DNA of 64,000 bases. Source: a virus. Below are positions 16,378 to 26,300 of the stretch, piece by piece. The position numbers and the translations under genes are program-made. The stretch spans positions 62,001-126,000 of IMG/VR virus record IMGVR_UViG_3300047564_002155, one strand, 5' to 3'. Below the pieces are notes generated by a model, which did not search any database, was not told the DNA's origin, and was given only the letters and a program-made list of their open reading frames with translations. Position 1 is the stretch's first letter. Every line of letters starts with the position of its first letter.

Positions 16378-18540
16378 ATGCCAAACTGGAAAAAAGTCGT
16401 AGTTAGTGGGAGTAATGTCTCACAACTTTTAAATGATGGTGTTTATTTAAGAACCACGGGTGATGGGGTTATTTCATCATCAGCTCAAATTGCGGGTGAA
16501 ATTAGTGGTGCGTTTACTGCAACATCCGCTTCTTTAAGTGGTAGAATTGATAATTTAAGTTCATCATCTACTGTGTTTGCAAGTACGGGTTCAAACACTT
16601 TCAACGGAGACCAAACTTTTAGTGGTTCTTTATTACCCGACACGACTGAAGTATTTAGTTTAGGTTCGCCTGACAAAGTATGGGAAAGTCTTTATGTAGA
16701 TGGGCAATCCATTTATATGAGAGATACTGCAACAAACACATTTGTTACAATGTCGGCTAATTCAGGTGTCCTTACCTTTAACAACACAAGATTAAATGTT
16801 CCACTTGGAATTACATCATCCAATTTAATACTAACTTCGGTAGTTAATGCTGGAACAAATACAGGTAAATTTCTTGTATTAGACTCTAATGGTAATGTAG
16901 ATTTTAGAACTGAAGTAGAGGTTCGCTCTGATATTGGTGCTCAAAGTTTATCTGCTGGTACATTATCTTCATCCGCACAAATCCAAGCATATGACATTTT
17001 CTTGGAAAAATTGGGTGATAATGTTATTTCATCATCAGCTCAATTAACAACCGAATTTGACACAAGATATCTAAATACAAGTGGTGATGGTGTAATATCA
17101 TCATCCGCTCAAGTTGACCACGATTCAACAACTAACTTTGTAGCAAACGAACACATAGACCACACCACAGTATCTATTTCAGCTGGTAGTGGTTTAAGTG
17201 GTGGTGGAACTATTGCTAGTACACGAACTTTAGCATTAGACACTTCATCTGCTCACTTTACGGATGGTGTAAAAACAAAATTAAATACTGAAGGTGTTAT
17301 TTCATCATCTGCTCAATTAACAGGTACTTTTGATACCCGTTACCTAAACACCACCGGTGATAATGTATTATCTTCATCAGCTCAAATTGCAGGTGAAATT
17401 AGTGGTGCTTTCACCGCTGCATCAGGTGGTTTCTCAACAAGAATTACTTCATTAGAAGCTGCAGGTGGAACTACATTCTCATCTTCGGTTTCTACAAGAT
17501 TAACAAATGTTGAAGGTTACACTCTTGATAATGTAACTGATAATGGTTCATCAACTACCAATGGGATTACAATTGGTGGTTTGACGGTGAATGGTAATGC
17601 TACAATTACAGGTACACTTACCGCACAACAATTTAATACTGAATTTGTATCTTCATCAATTATTTTTGAGTCCGGCTCAACAAAATTTGGTGACTCCGTA
17701 GATGATATTCATTCATTCACAGGTTCAGTAAAGTTAAATACCCAAACTGCTGCTACAACGGATACTGATAAGTTCTTGGTGTTTGATACCGGTGGTGAAA
17801 TTAAATATAGAACTGGTGCAGAAGTTTTAAGTGATATAAATCCTGGTGGTTTAATCTCATCATCTGCTCAACTTACAACCGAGTTTGATACTCGTTACCT
17901 AAATACAACAGGCGATGGAGTTATTTCATCATCAGCCCAATTAACATCCACTTTTGATACCCGTTACTTAAACACCACCGGTGATAATGTATTATCTTCA
18001 TCAGCTCAAATTGCAAGTGAAATTAGTGGTGCTTTTACTGGCGCTGGGTTTGTTGATGTTGGTAGTGCTGCGAGTGCGTCAAGGTTAGCTGTATGGCAAG
18101 ACGGAAACACTATCAGAGGGTATGAGAATATTACAATACACAATAATTCGGTAATTGAGGCTGGTTTATATTTAAGTGGCGGTTCATCCGGAATTGGTCG
18201 TAAAGTATTGCATGGTTCTGGTGGTGGTACTGGTGCTGGACAATTTTCAATATTAAATTGTGGAAACCCGGCGGATTCAATCGGAGCGCATGTTTCATAC
18301 ACAGTGCATGTCTACGGAAATAGAAATGCCGGCTTTAAAGCCGGAACTATTTTAGCAGTGTGGGATACTTCGGGTGGTAATATTCAATATTACGAAACCT
18401 CTACAAGCACATATGGTACATTACCAACCCACCAAGTTTATCCTTTTTTGACTGGAGGGTCTGTATATATTGTTTTAGCAAATAATAGTGGAACCTCATT
18501 GTATGTAACCGCTAACGCTGATATAATGACAACAATATAA
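16378..18540 (+). CDS. Tail-fibre protein with duplicated modules
   Basis: A fibre protein of 720 residues from the ATG at 16378. This start is chosen over an in-frame start at 16336 because MPNWKKVVVSGSN aligns with the N-terminus of the 15019 product and AAAGGA lies upstream. It contains many units of the form EFDTRYLNTTGDGVISSSAQL and two copies of a [15 protein letters not shown]-like segment. The C-terminal 180 residues (RLAVWQDGNTIRGYENITI, then HVYGNRNAGFKAGTILAVWD) form a non-repetitive head, probably receptor-binding. An 86-nt segment is duplicated within the gene. Confidence 0.75.
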   Translation: MPNWKKVVVSGSNVSQLLNDGVYLRTTGDGVISSSAQIAGEISGAFTATSASLSGRIDNLSSSSTVFASTGSNTFNGDQTFSGSLLPDTTEVFSLGSPDKVWESLYVDGQSIYMRDTATNTFVTMSANSGVLTFNNTRLNVPLGITSSNLILTSVVNAGTNTGKFLVLDSNGNVDFRTEVEVRSDIGAQSLSAGTLSSSAQIQAYDIFLEKLGDNVISSSAQLTTEFDTRYLNTSGDGVISSSAQVDHDSTTNFVANEHIDHTTVSISAGSGLSGGGTIASTRTLALDTSSAHFTDGVKTKLNTEGVISSSAQLTGTFDTRYLNTTGDNVLSSSAQIAGEISGAFTAASGGFSTRITSLEAAGGTTFSSSVSTRLTNVEGYTLDNVTDNGSSTTNGITIGGLTVNGNATITGTLTAQQFNTEFVSSSIIFESGSTKFGDSVDDIHSFTGSVKLNTQTAATTDTDKFLVFDTGGEIKYRTGAEVLSDINPGGLISSSAQLTTEFDTRYLNTTGDGVISSSAQLTSTFDTRYLNTTGDNVLSSSAQIASEISGAFTGAGFVDVGSAASASRLAVWQDGNTIRGYENITIHNNSVIEAGLYLSGGSSGIGRKVLHGSGGGTGAGQFSILNCGNPADSIGAHVSYTVHVYGNRNAGFKAGTILAVWDTSGGNIQYYETSTSTYGTLPTHQVYPFLTGGSVYIVLANNSGTSLYVTANADIMTTI
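17326..18035 (+). repeat. 86-nt direct duplication inside the fibre gene
   Basis: Copies at 17326-17411 and 17950-18035, offset 624 nt and in frame, differ at a few bases. They encode the TFDTRYLNTTGDNVLSSSAQ module. Confidence 0.7.
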
Positions 18541-18584
18541 TAATTAAACAATCTGTTTGGAAAGTGAAAAACGGAAGGAACTAA

Positions 18585-19199
18585 ATGGCAAACGAATTTA
18601 TAATTAAAAATGGACTGATTATTCAAGGTGGTGGTGGACTACAAATGTCCGGCTCACTTGGAATTACTGGTTCATTAAACATATCAAGTGTAGTAAACGC
18701 AGGAACTGATACTGATAAGTTCTTGGTATTGGACTCTAATGGTAATGTAGATTTTAGAACAGGTACCGAAGTTCTTTCCGACATTGGTGCAGCCGCATCA
18801 TCCGTAAAAAACTATATAGATTTTAATAATGTAGTTGATTTTAAAACAATTGCTGATGGATACGCACCAATGTGTGGTATTACGGATATCCAAACAAGTG
18901 TAAATTCACCATTTGCACATTGGATTGCACCTTCGGATGGTTATATTGAACGAATTGAAGTAATGGTGGGTGAAACTAATACGGTGACTGATACTTTTTC
19001 AATTCAACCATATAAAAATGGTTCTGTATTGGGGTCATCGGTAGGTAATACACTGGGTGCTGTGAGAACTGTAACTGAATATGTGTTTAGCGCAACATAC
19101 TCATTCTCAAAAAGAGATAAAATTCAGTTTTATATGTCCAAAGGAACCAATACATCAGATTTGTATACATTCAATGTTTACTTCTTCGCTACAACCTAA
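18585..19199 (+). CDS. Short fibre or distal-tip protein
   Basis: A 204-residue protein. The first 70 residues ([20 protein letters not shown], then [20 protein letters not shown]) share a segment with the preceding fibre gene. Residues 90-204 form a compact beta-rich domain ([20 protein letters not shown], then [18 protein letters not shown]), likely the trimeric receptor-binding end. GGAAGGA lies upstream of the ATG. It directly precedes the first collagen gene. No enzyme motif is seen. Confidence 0.7.
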   Translation: MANEFIIKNGLIIQGGGGLQMSGSLGITGSLNISSVVNAGTDTDKFLVLDSNGNVDFRTGTEVLSDIGAAASSVKNYIDFNNVVDFKTIADGYAPMCGITDIQTSVNSPFAHWIAPSDGYIERIEVMVGETNTVTDTFSIQPYKNGSVLGSSVGNTLGAVRTVTEYVFSATYSFSKRDKIQFYMSKGTNTSDLYTFNVYFFATT

Positions 19200-19219
19200 T
19201 TATTCTAAAGGATAAAAAA

Positions 19220-22200
19220 ATGAGTTTGATACACGCATTACACGAAGATACTTTGTTAGAGGTTAATGGAATACTAACCCCTATCAAGGATATCCAAATT
19301 GGCGATGTAGTAAAAAGTTACAATACTGAAGCCCAAACTATCGGTGAAAGTAAGGTTGTTTCTAAACACATCGGTTTTGATAGTGAATACTACCACATAA
19401 ATTTTAGTGATGGTTCACAATTAAAAACATCCATCAAATCACTTTTCTATTCACAAGATGGTGAATGGTTAACTCCTTTAGATGTATACCACTTAAAAAA
19501 ATCACTCCTTAACGGATTAGAAATCACCTCACTAAAATTAGTTGATGGTGATATTTCTTTTATTAGTATTGAAGTAGAACCCGACCACAACTATTTTGTA
19601 GGTAATCTATTAGTACACAACACAGGTCCTACGGGTCCTACGGGTCCTACTGGAGCTCAAGGTCCTAAAGGTCCCACCGGCTCTACCGGTTCAACGGGCC
19701 CTACCGGCGGTACTGGTCCTCAAGGTCCTATTGGCCCTAAAGGTCCAACCGGACCCGCTTCATCACCTCAAGGTGCTCAAGGTCCAAAAGGTCCTATGGG
19801 TAACTCACCACAAGGTCCAACGGGTCCTACTGGCCCAACAGGTCCTACCGGCCCAACTGGTCCTACTGGAGCTCAAGGTCCCAAAGGACCAACGGGTCCA
19901 ACTGGTCCTACTGGTCCACAAGGTCCAACAGGTCCAACGGGACCAACCGGCCCTACGGGGTCTTCACCACAAGGTCCTGCTGGTCCAAAGGGACCTACGG
20001 GTCCTACTGGCGCAACTGGCCCAACGGGTCCTACTGGTCCTACTGGCGCTAAAGGACCACAAGGTCCTACGGGTCCAACCGGTGGCACGGGTCCAAAAGG
20101 ACCACAAGGTCCTACGGGTCCAACAGGTCCAACAGGTCCTACTGGCCCTACTGGTGCAAAAGGACCACAAGGTCCTACTGGCCCACAAGGTAACCAAGGG
20201 CCAGTTGGCCCATCACCTCAAGGAGCTCAAGGTCCTAATGGACCAACAGGTCCAACCGGCCCTAAAGGACCAACGGGACCAACAGGCCCCACTGGTGCAA
20301 AAGGTCCACAAGGAGGAACAGGTCCTACTGGCCCAACCGGTGGTCAAGGTGCTACTGGCGCTCAAGGTTTCCAAGGACCAACCGGTCCTACCGGACCTAC
20401 TGGCGCAAAGGGTCCACAAGGACCCACTGGTCCACAAGGTAACCAAGGTCCTTCAGGTTCTTCACCCCAAGGTGCTCAAGGTCCAAAAGGACCAACCGGT
20501 CCAACTGGCGCTCAAGGTCCTGTTGGACCAACGGGTCCTACTGGACCAAAAGGACCTCAAGGTCCCACAGGTCCCACAGGCCCAACAGGAAACCAAGGTC
20601 CGATTGGACCAAAGGGTCCGCAGGGGCCAACGGGTGGAACTGGCCCTCAAGGTGGAGTAGGTCCTCAAGGTCCAAAGGGCGACCAAGGTAATTCACCACA
20701 AGGTGCACAAGGTCCGATAGGACCACAAGGAGCTAAAGGACCTGCGGGTTCTTCACCTAAAGGAGACCAAGGTCCACAAGGTGCTCAAGGTCCTAAAGGT
20801 CCCCAAGGAGCTAACCCACAAGGAGACCAAGGACCACAAGGTCCACAAGGTCCTAAAGGACCAACCGGGTCTTCACCTCAAGGAGCTCAAGGTCCTAAAG
20901 GACCACAAGGTCCACAAGGTAACCAAGGACCCGCACCTCAAGGTGACCAAGGTCCTAAAGGCCCACAAGGTCCACAAGGTAATCAAGGACCCGCACCTCA
21001 AGGTGACCAAGGTCCTAAAGGTCCACAAGGTCCACAAGGACAACAAGGACCTGCGCCACAAGGTGACCAAGGTCCTAAAGGTCCACAAGGTGCTCAAGGT
21101 CCGATGGGTAATTCACCTCAAGGACCACAAGGTGCAAAAGGACCACAAGGTGATAAAGGTAATACGGGCTCTTCGCCCAAAGGTGACCAAGGACCACAAG
21201 GCGCTCAAGGTCCTAAAGGTCCTCAAGGAGCTAACCCACAAGGTGACCAAGGACCACAAGGTCCACAAGGTCCTAAAGGTCCTACTGGCTCTTCACCGCA
21301 AGGTGCTCAAGGTCCTAAAGGTCCACAAGGTCCACAAGGTCAACAAGGACCCGCACCTCAAGGTGACCAAGGTCCTAAAGGCCCACAAGGTCCACAAGGT
21401 AATCAAGGACCCGCACCTCAAGGTGACCAAGGTCCTAAAGGACCACAAGGACCACAAGGACAACAAGGTCCAGCGCCTCAAGGTGACCAAGGTCCTAAAG
21501 GTCCACAAGGGCCAAAGGGTGACCAAGGTAATTCACCTCAAGGTGCTCAAGGTCCAACAGGTGCTCAAGGTGATAAAGGTAATACAGGGTCTTCACCTAA
21601 AGGAGACCAAGGTCCACAAGGTGCTCAAGGTCCTAAAGGCCCTCAAGGAGCTAACCCACAAGGTGACCAAGGTCCACAAGGCCCACAAGGTCCTAAAGGT
21701 CCTACTGGGTCTTCACCACAAGGCGCTCAAGGTCCTAAAGGTCCTCAAGGTGATAAAGGTCCAACTGGGTCTTCACCGCAAGGTGCTCAAGGTCCTAAAG
21801 GACCACAAGGTCCACAAGGTAACCAAGGTCCTGCTCCTCAAGGTGACCAAGGTCCTAAAGGTCCTCAAGGCGCTCAAGGTAATCAAGGACCGCAAGGTCC
21901 AATTGGACCTCAAGGTCCTAAAGGCCCTCAAGGTCCTAAAGGTCCTCAAGGAGACAAGGGTCCTCAAGGAGCTGCTCCTCAAGGTGACCAAGGTCCACAG
22001 GGACCAAAGGGTGACCAAGGTAATTCACCTCAAGGCGCTCAAGGTCCTAAAGGTCCTCAAGGAGACAAAGGACCACAGGGTGCGGCACCTCAAGGTGCTC
22101 AAGGTCCTAAAGGTCCACAGGGGGATAAAGGACCACAAGGTTCAATAGGTAACCAAGGAGACCAAGGTCCACAAGGTCCGCAAGGACCAAAGGGTGATGC

Positions 22201-23311
22201 TGGAACCTCACCACAAGGTGCTCAAGGTCCTAAAGGTCCTCAAGGAGACAAAGGTCCTCAAGGAGCTTCACCACAAGGAGCTCAAGGTCCACAAGGTGTT
22301 AAAGGACCACAAGGTCCTAAAGGAACTTCACCTCAAGGTGACCAAGGTCCACAAGGTGCTCAAGGTCCTAAAGGTCCTCAAGGTGATTCACCACAAGGAG
22401 ACCAAGGACCACAAGGTCCTAAAGGAGACCAAGGTAATTCACCTCAAGGTGCTCAAGGTCCTATTGGGGCTCAAGGTCCTAAAGGTCCTCAAGGAGACAA
22501 AGGTCCTCAAGGTGCAAAAGGTCCTCAAGGAGACAAAGGTCCTCAAGGAGACAAGGGTCCTCAAGGAGCTAATCCACAAGGTGACCAAGGTCCACAAGGT
22601 GAAAAAGGACCACAGGGGGATAAGGGAACCTCACCACAAGGTGCTCAAGGTCCTAAAGGTCCTCAAGGAGACAAAGGTCCTCAAGGAGCTTCACCACAAG
22701 GAGCGCAAGGCCCACAAGGTGTTAAAGGACCACAAGGTCCTAAAGGAACTTCACCTCAAGGTGACCAAGGTCCACAAGGTGCTCAAGGTCCTAAAGGTCC
22801 TCAAGGTGATTCACCACAAGGAGACCAAGGACCACAAGGTCCTAAAGGAGACCAAGGTAATTCACCTCAAGGTGCTCAAGGTCCTATTGGGGCTCAAGGT
22901 CCTAAAGGTCCTCAAGGAGACAAAGGTCCTCAAGGTGCAAAAGGTCCTCAAGGAGACAAAGGTCCTCAAGGAGACAAGGGTCCTCAAGGAGCTAATCCAC
23001 AAGGTGACCAAGGTCCTCAAGGACCACAAGGTGCTCAAGGTCCTAAAGGAACGTCACCACAAGGTCCACAAGGAGCTAAAGGTCCTCAAGGTCCTAAAGG
23101 AACTTCACCTCAAGGTGCTCAAGGACCACAAGGTCCTCAAGGAGACAAAGGTCCTCAAGGAGACAAAGGTCAAAAGGGAGAGGCTGCTCTTGGAACTTTA
23201 ATTAGTGGTGTATCACCAGGATTAACTTGGAACGGGTCTCGTGGATTTTTAAGTTTCAATAATGGTGGTGCTACATATGTAATTCATATGTATGTAAGTG
23301 GTTCATTCTAA
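19220..23311 (+). CDS. Hint-domain collagen-like fibre protein 1
   Basis: A 1363-residue fusion. Residues 1-134 form a Hint (hedgehog/intein) domain: [21 protein letters not shown], then DVVKSYN, and the end block [13 protein letters not shown] with Asn134 followed by Thr135. The usual first Cys is absent (Ala/His there), so full splicing is not expected. C-terminal cleavage by Asn cyclisation remains possible and would leave a fibre starting TGPTGP. Residues 135 to about 1315 are Gly-X-Y collagen repeats, GPT-rich first and then [12 protein letters not shown]-rich. Lys lies in the Y position and Pro almost only in X. About 45 residues at the end ([15 protein letters not shown], then [10 protein letters not shown]) form a globular cap, probably for trimerisation. 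It probably forms a long triple-helical fibre. Modification enzymes follow downstream. Confidence 0.85.
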   Translation: MSLIHALHEDTLLEVNGILTPIKDIQIGDVVKSYNTEAQTIGESKVVSKHIGFDSEYYHINFSDGSQLKTSIKSLFYSQDGEWLTPLDVYHLKKSLLNGLEITSLKLVDGDISFISIEVEPDHNYFVGNLLVHNTGPTGPTGPTGAQGPKGPTGSTGSTGPTGGTGPQGPIGPKGPTGPASSPQGAQGPKGPMGNSPQGPTGPTGPTGPTGPTGPTGAQGPKGPTGPTGPTGPQGPTGPTGPTGPTGSSPQGPAGPKGPTGPTGATGPTGPTGPTGAKGPQGPTGPTGGTGPKGPQGPTGPTGPTGPTGPTGAKGPQGPTGPQGNQGPVGPSPQGAQGPNGPTGPTGPKGPTGPTGPTGAKGPQGGTGPTGPTGGQGATGAQGFQGPTGPTGPTGAKGPQGPTGPQGNQGPSGSSPQGAQGPKGPTGPTGAQGPVGPTGPTGPKGPQGPTGPTGPTGNQGPIGPKGPQGPTGGTGPQGGVGPQGPKGDQGNSPQGAQGPIGPQGAKGPAGSSPKGDQGPQGAQGPKGPQGANPQGDQGPQGPQGPKGPTGSSPQGAQGPKGPQGPQGNQGPAPQGDQGPKGPQGPQGNQGPAPQGDQGPKGPQGPQGQQGPAPQGDQGPKGPQGAQGPMGNSPQGPQGAKGPQGDKGNTGSSPKGDQGPQGAQGPKGPQGANPQGDQGPQGPQGPKGPTGSSPQGAQGPKGPQGPQGQQGPAPQGDQGPKGPQGPQGNQGPAPQGDQGPKGPQGPQGQQGPAPQGDQGPKGPQGPKGDQGNSPQGAQGPTGAQGDKGNTGSSPKGDQGPQGAQGPKGPQGANPQGDQGPQGPQGPKGPTGSSPQGAQGPKGPQGDKGPTGSSPQGAQGPKGPQGPQGNQGPAPQGDQGPKGPQGAQGNQGPQGPIGPQGPKGPQGPKGPQGDKGPQGAAPQGDQGPQGPKGDQGNSPQGAQGPKGPQGDKGPQGAAPQGAQGPKGPQGDKGPQGSIGNQGDQGPQGPQGPKGDAGTSPQGAQGPKGPQGDKGPQGASPQGAQGPQGVKGPQGPKGTSPQGDQGPQGAQGPKGPQGDSPQGDQGPQGPKGDQGNSPQGAQGPIGAQGPKGPQGDKGPQGAKGPQGDKGPQGDKGPQGANPQGDQGPQGEKGPQGDKGTSPQGAQGPKGPQGDKGPQGASPQGAQGPQGVKGPQGPKGTSPQGDQGPQGAQGPKGPQGDSPQGDQGPQGPKGDQGNSPQGAQGPIGAQGPKGPQGDKGPQGAKGPQGDKGPQGDKGPQGANPQGDQGPQGPQGAQGPKGTSPQGPQGAKGPQGPKGTSPQGAQGPQGPQGDKGPQGDKGQKGEAALGTLISGVSPGLTWNGSRGFLSFNNGGATYVIHMYVSGSF
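20701..21840 (+). repeat. 19 tandem 60-nt units in collagen gene 1
   Basis: Nineteen consecutive units of exactly 60 nt. Each encodes five Gly-X-Y triplets followed by Gly plus four residues (for example GPAPQ, GSSPK, GANPQ, GNSPQ). The unit endings recur in the order SSPK, ANPQ, SSPQ, PAPQ three times, NSPQ, giving a 7-unit (420-nt, 140-residue) higher-order repeat. Confidence 0.9.
22204..23016 (+). repeat. 390-nt direct repeat in collagen gene 1
   Basis: Segments 22204-22593 and 22627-23016, offset 423 nt (141 codons, in frame), differ at two positions by eye (GAGCTCAAGGTCC versus GAGCGCAAGGCCC). This indicates a recent duplication. Confidence 0.85.
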
Positions 23312-23334
23312 TCCAAAAATAAAGAAGTTCTCTT

Positions 23335-26300
23335 ATGAGTGTTAAAAACGGACAATTAGTCAGATTATATGATGGAAGTGAAACCGCTATTGAAAATCTC
23401 ATTAGTGGTTCTTCCATTGTAGCTGGTGTTGCTTTACCTGGACTTGGATTGGGTGAAACTGATTATAAAACTTGGTCTTCTACTGATATATCATCCACGA
23501 CATTACAACCCGCAAATGTTGTAACAAGAAATACTTTCATCAATTCAGCTATTGAAAAAATTGAATTTAACGATGGTAATCTTGTCGTATCACCAATGCA
23601 AGAAATCCTTGTAAAAGGTGGTGATAATGTATATCTTTTTAAAAGAGCAAAAGATGTAGTCTTAAATTCAGACCATTTAGTAAAATGGAATGGTTCTTCA
23701 CTTGTAGATGAACTAATTACTGAAGCTTATACCATAGACCCGGAAGACGCTTCAAACCTAAACATTGAAGACCTTGATGTTTACCTTGTAAATGGGTATG
23801 TAGTTCACAACGCAGGGACTTCTTATTTTACATCAGATTGTTTAACTTCAGATAATCTTGGTTGTGGTAACTGGCCTAATTTTGATCCTGGCTCATACTC
23901 CAACACTTGTTATTATGTATCGGGTGCTCCTGGAACTGATTGTGCTTATACTTGTGCCACTTGTGAAGAGATTGAATTTGATGCAAACTCCGATGGTGAA
24001 CCTTGTGGTTCTAATAATGAGTGTGACGCAGATACATCACAAGGTCCAACAGGTCCAACAGGTCCTCAAGGTGCAGTCGGTCCTAAAGGTGATAATGGGC
24101 CAACTGGTGGAACGGGCCCGACCGGTCCTCAAGGTGCTGTGGGTCCAATCGGCCCTACGGGTGATACTCCTGACGCACTAACGGGTCCTCAAGGTCCCGT
24201 AGGTCCAAAAGGACCATCGGGTAATTTGGGACCACAAGGTCCCACGGGACCAACAGGTCCAACGGGTGGACAAGGTGGGCAAGGTTCTCAAGGTGCTGTG
24301 GGGCCTGTGGGAGATTCTCCAACCGGAGGACAAGGTAACCAAGGACCTGTTGGTCCTACTGGCCCAACGGGGCCCGCAGGAGCATTAGGTCCGGTAGGAC
24401 CTATCGGACCAACCGGCGACCAAGGACCCACCGGACCAACCGGCCCAACGGGCGCTTCACCCACTGGCCCAGGTGGTGACCAAGGTCCAACGGGCGGAAC
24501 GGGTCCAACCGGTCCTGGTGGAGACCAAGGTCCAACAGGCCCAACAGGTGCAACGGGTGCTTCACCCACTGGTGGTGGTGGTGACCAAGGTCCTGTGGGA
24601 CCTCAAGGGCCAAAAGGACCTTCGGGTAATTTAGGAGCTCAAGGACCTGTTGGCCCAACCGGCCCAACTGGTCCTGTTGGACCTACTGGCGATACAGGTG
24701 CCTCACCAACCGGTCCAGGCGGTGACCAAGGACCCACCGGCCCTACGGGTCCTACGGGCCCCACTGGCGATAGAGGTCCACAAGGTCCTATGGGACCAAC
24801 GGGTGCTTCCCCAACAGGTGGTGGTGGAGACCAAGGACCAACAGGCGCTCAAGGACCTGTTGGTGGAACTCCAGGTCCTGGTGCAGCGGGTCCAATAGGA
24901 CCAGGTGGCGACCAAGGTTCACAAGGTCCTCAAGGTCCAATTGGGGCTTCCCCAACAGGTGGTGGTGGAGACCAAGGACCTCAAGGAGGTCAAGGTTCGC
25001 AAGGACCTACTGGAGATATTGGTGTTGGTGGCGACCAAGGTCCAACTGGCGGACAAGGTAATCAAGGTCCACAAGGATTACAAGGTCCAAAAGGACCTTC
25101 GGGTAATTTAGGTCCTCAAGGACCAATAGGACCTACCGGAGCTGGTGGACCTGCTGGGGATAATGCTCCTAAAGGCGCTCAAGGAGACCAAGGAAATACA
25201 GGTCCTATTGGACCCACCGGTGATGCTGGCCCCAAAGGAGCTCAAGGTGCTCAAGGAAATCAAGGAAATCAAGGTCCAACTGGTGATGCTGCTTTAACAG
25301 GTCCTCAAGGACCAATTGGAGGTGGGGGTGACCAAGGTCCTCAAGGACCTGCAGGAGCAAAAGGTGCTCAAGGTCCAGTTGGTGGTCAAGGAGACCAAGG
25401 CCCTCAAGGACCCGCTGGTCCTAAAGGTGCTCAAGGACCAATTGGAGGTGGAGGTAACCAAGGTCCTCAAGGACCTGCTGGCGGTAAGGGTGCTCAAGGT
25501 CCAATTGGCGGTCAAGGAGACCAAGGTCCTATGGGACCTTCGGGTAATTTAGGCGCTCAAGGACCAATGGGTCCTAAAGGTGACCAAGGTCCAACTGGTG
25601 ATGCAGCCCCAAAAGGTGCTCAAGGAGACCAAGGAAATACAGGTCCTATTGGACCCACCGGTGATGCTGGCCCCAAAGGAGCTCAAGGTGCTCAAGGAAA
25701 TCAAGGTAACCAAGGTCCAACAGGTGATGCTGCTTTAACAGGTCCTCAAGGACCTGTGGGTGTGAAGGGTGACCAAGGTCCTCAAGGACCTGCTGGAGGT
25801 AAAGGCTCTCAAGGTCCTATTGGTGGACAAGGAGACCAAGGTCCTCAAGGGCCTGCTGGGGCTAAAGGTGCCCAAGGTCCAACAGGCGCTGGTGGTGACC
25901 AAGGTCCTCAAGGACCTGCTGGTGGTAAAGGTGCTCAAGGTCCTATTGGTGGGCAAGGCGACCAAGGTCCTAAAGGACCATCGGGTAATTTAGGCCCCCA
26001 AGGTCCAACGGGTGTAAAAGGTAATCAAGGTCCAACCGGCGATGCTGCTGCTAAAGGTGCTCAAGGGGACCAAGGAAATACAGGTCCTATTGGTCCAACT
26101 GGCGATGCTGGTCCTAAAGGTGCTCAAGGTGCTCAAGGTAACCAAGGTAACCAAGGACCAACCGGCGATGCTGCATTAACAGGCGCTCAAGGTCCTATGG
26201 GACCTAAAGGTGACCAGGGTCCAGTGGGTACACCCGCCGAAACCGGGGCTCAAGGTCCTGTTGGCGTAAAAGGTGACCAAGGTCCTCAAGGGCCTGCTGG

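Noticed and set aside
19220-19624. A complete protein-splicing intein
   Set aside because: The first-position Cys/Ser is absent, there is almost no N-terminal flanking sequence, and no endonuclease domain is present. Only C-terminal cleavage is plausible.
20781-22148. A 455-codon open frame (Lys-Val-Leu-rich) in another frame of collagen gene 1, with a similar one at 22194-23201
   Set aside because: It is the shifted reading of the GGT-CCT-AAA type codons of the collagen repeats. It has no ribosome-binding site, low complexity, and ends where the repeat pattern changes.
20641-23160. Regular short DNA repeats that could be mistaken for a CRISPR array
   Set aside because: Repeats are in frame, encode Gly-X-Y, and have no unique spacers.
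24703-25993. Several 60-90 codon ORFs in alternative frames of collagen gene 2
   Set aside because: By-products of the repeat codon composition, with no starts or ribosome-binding sites.
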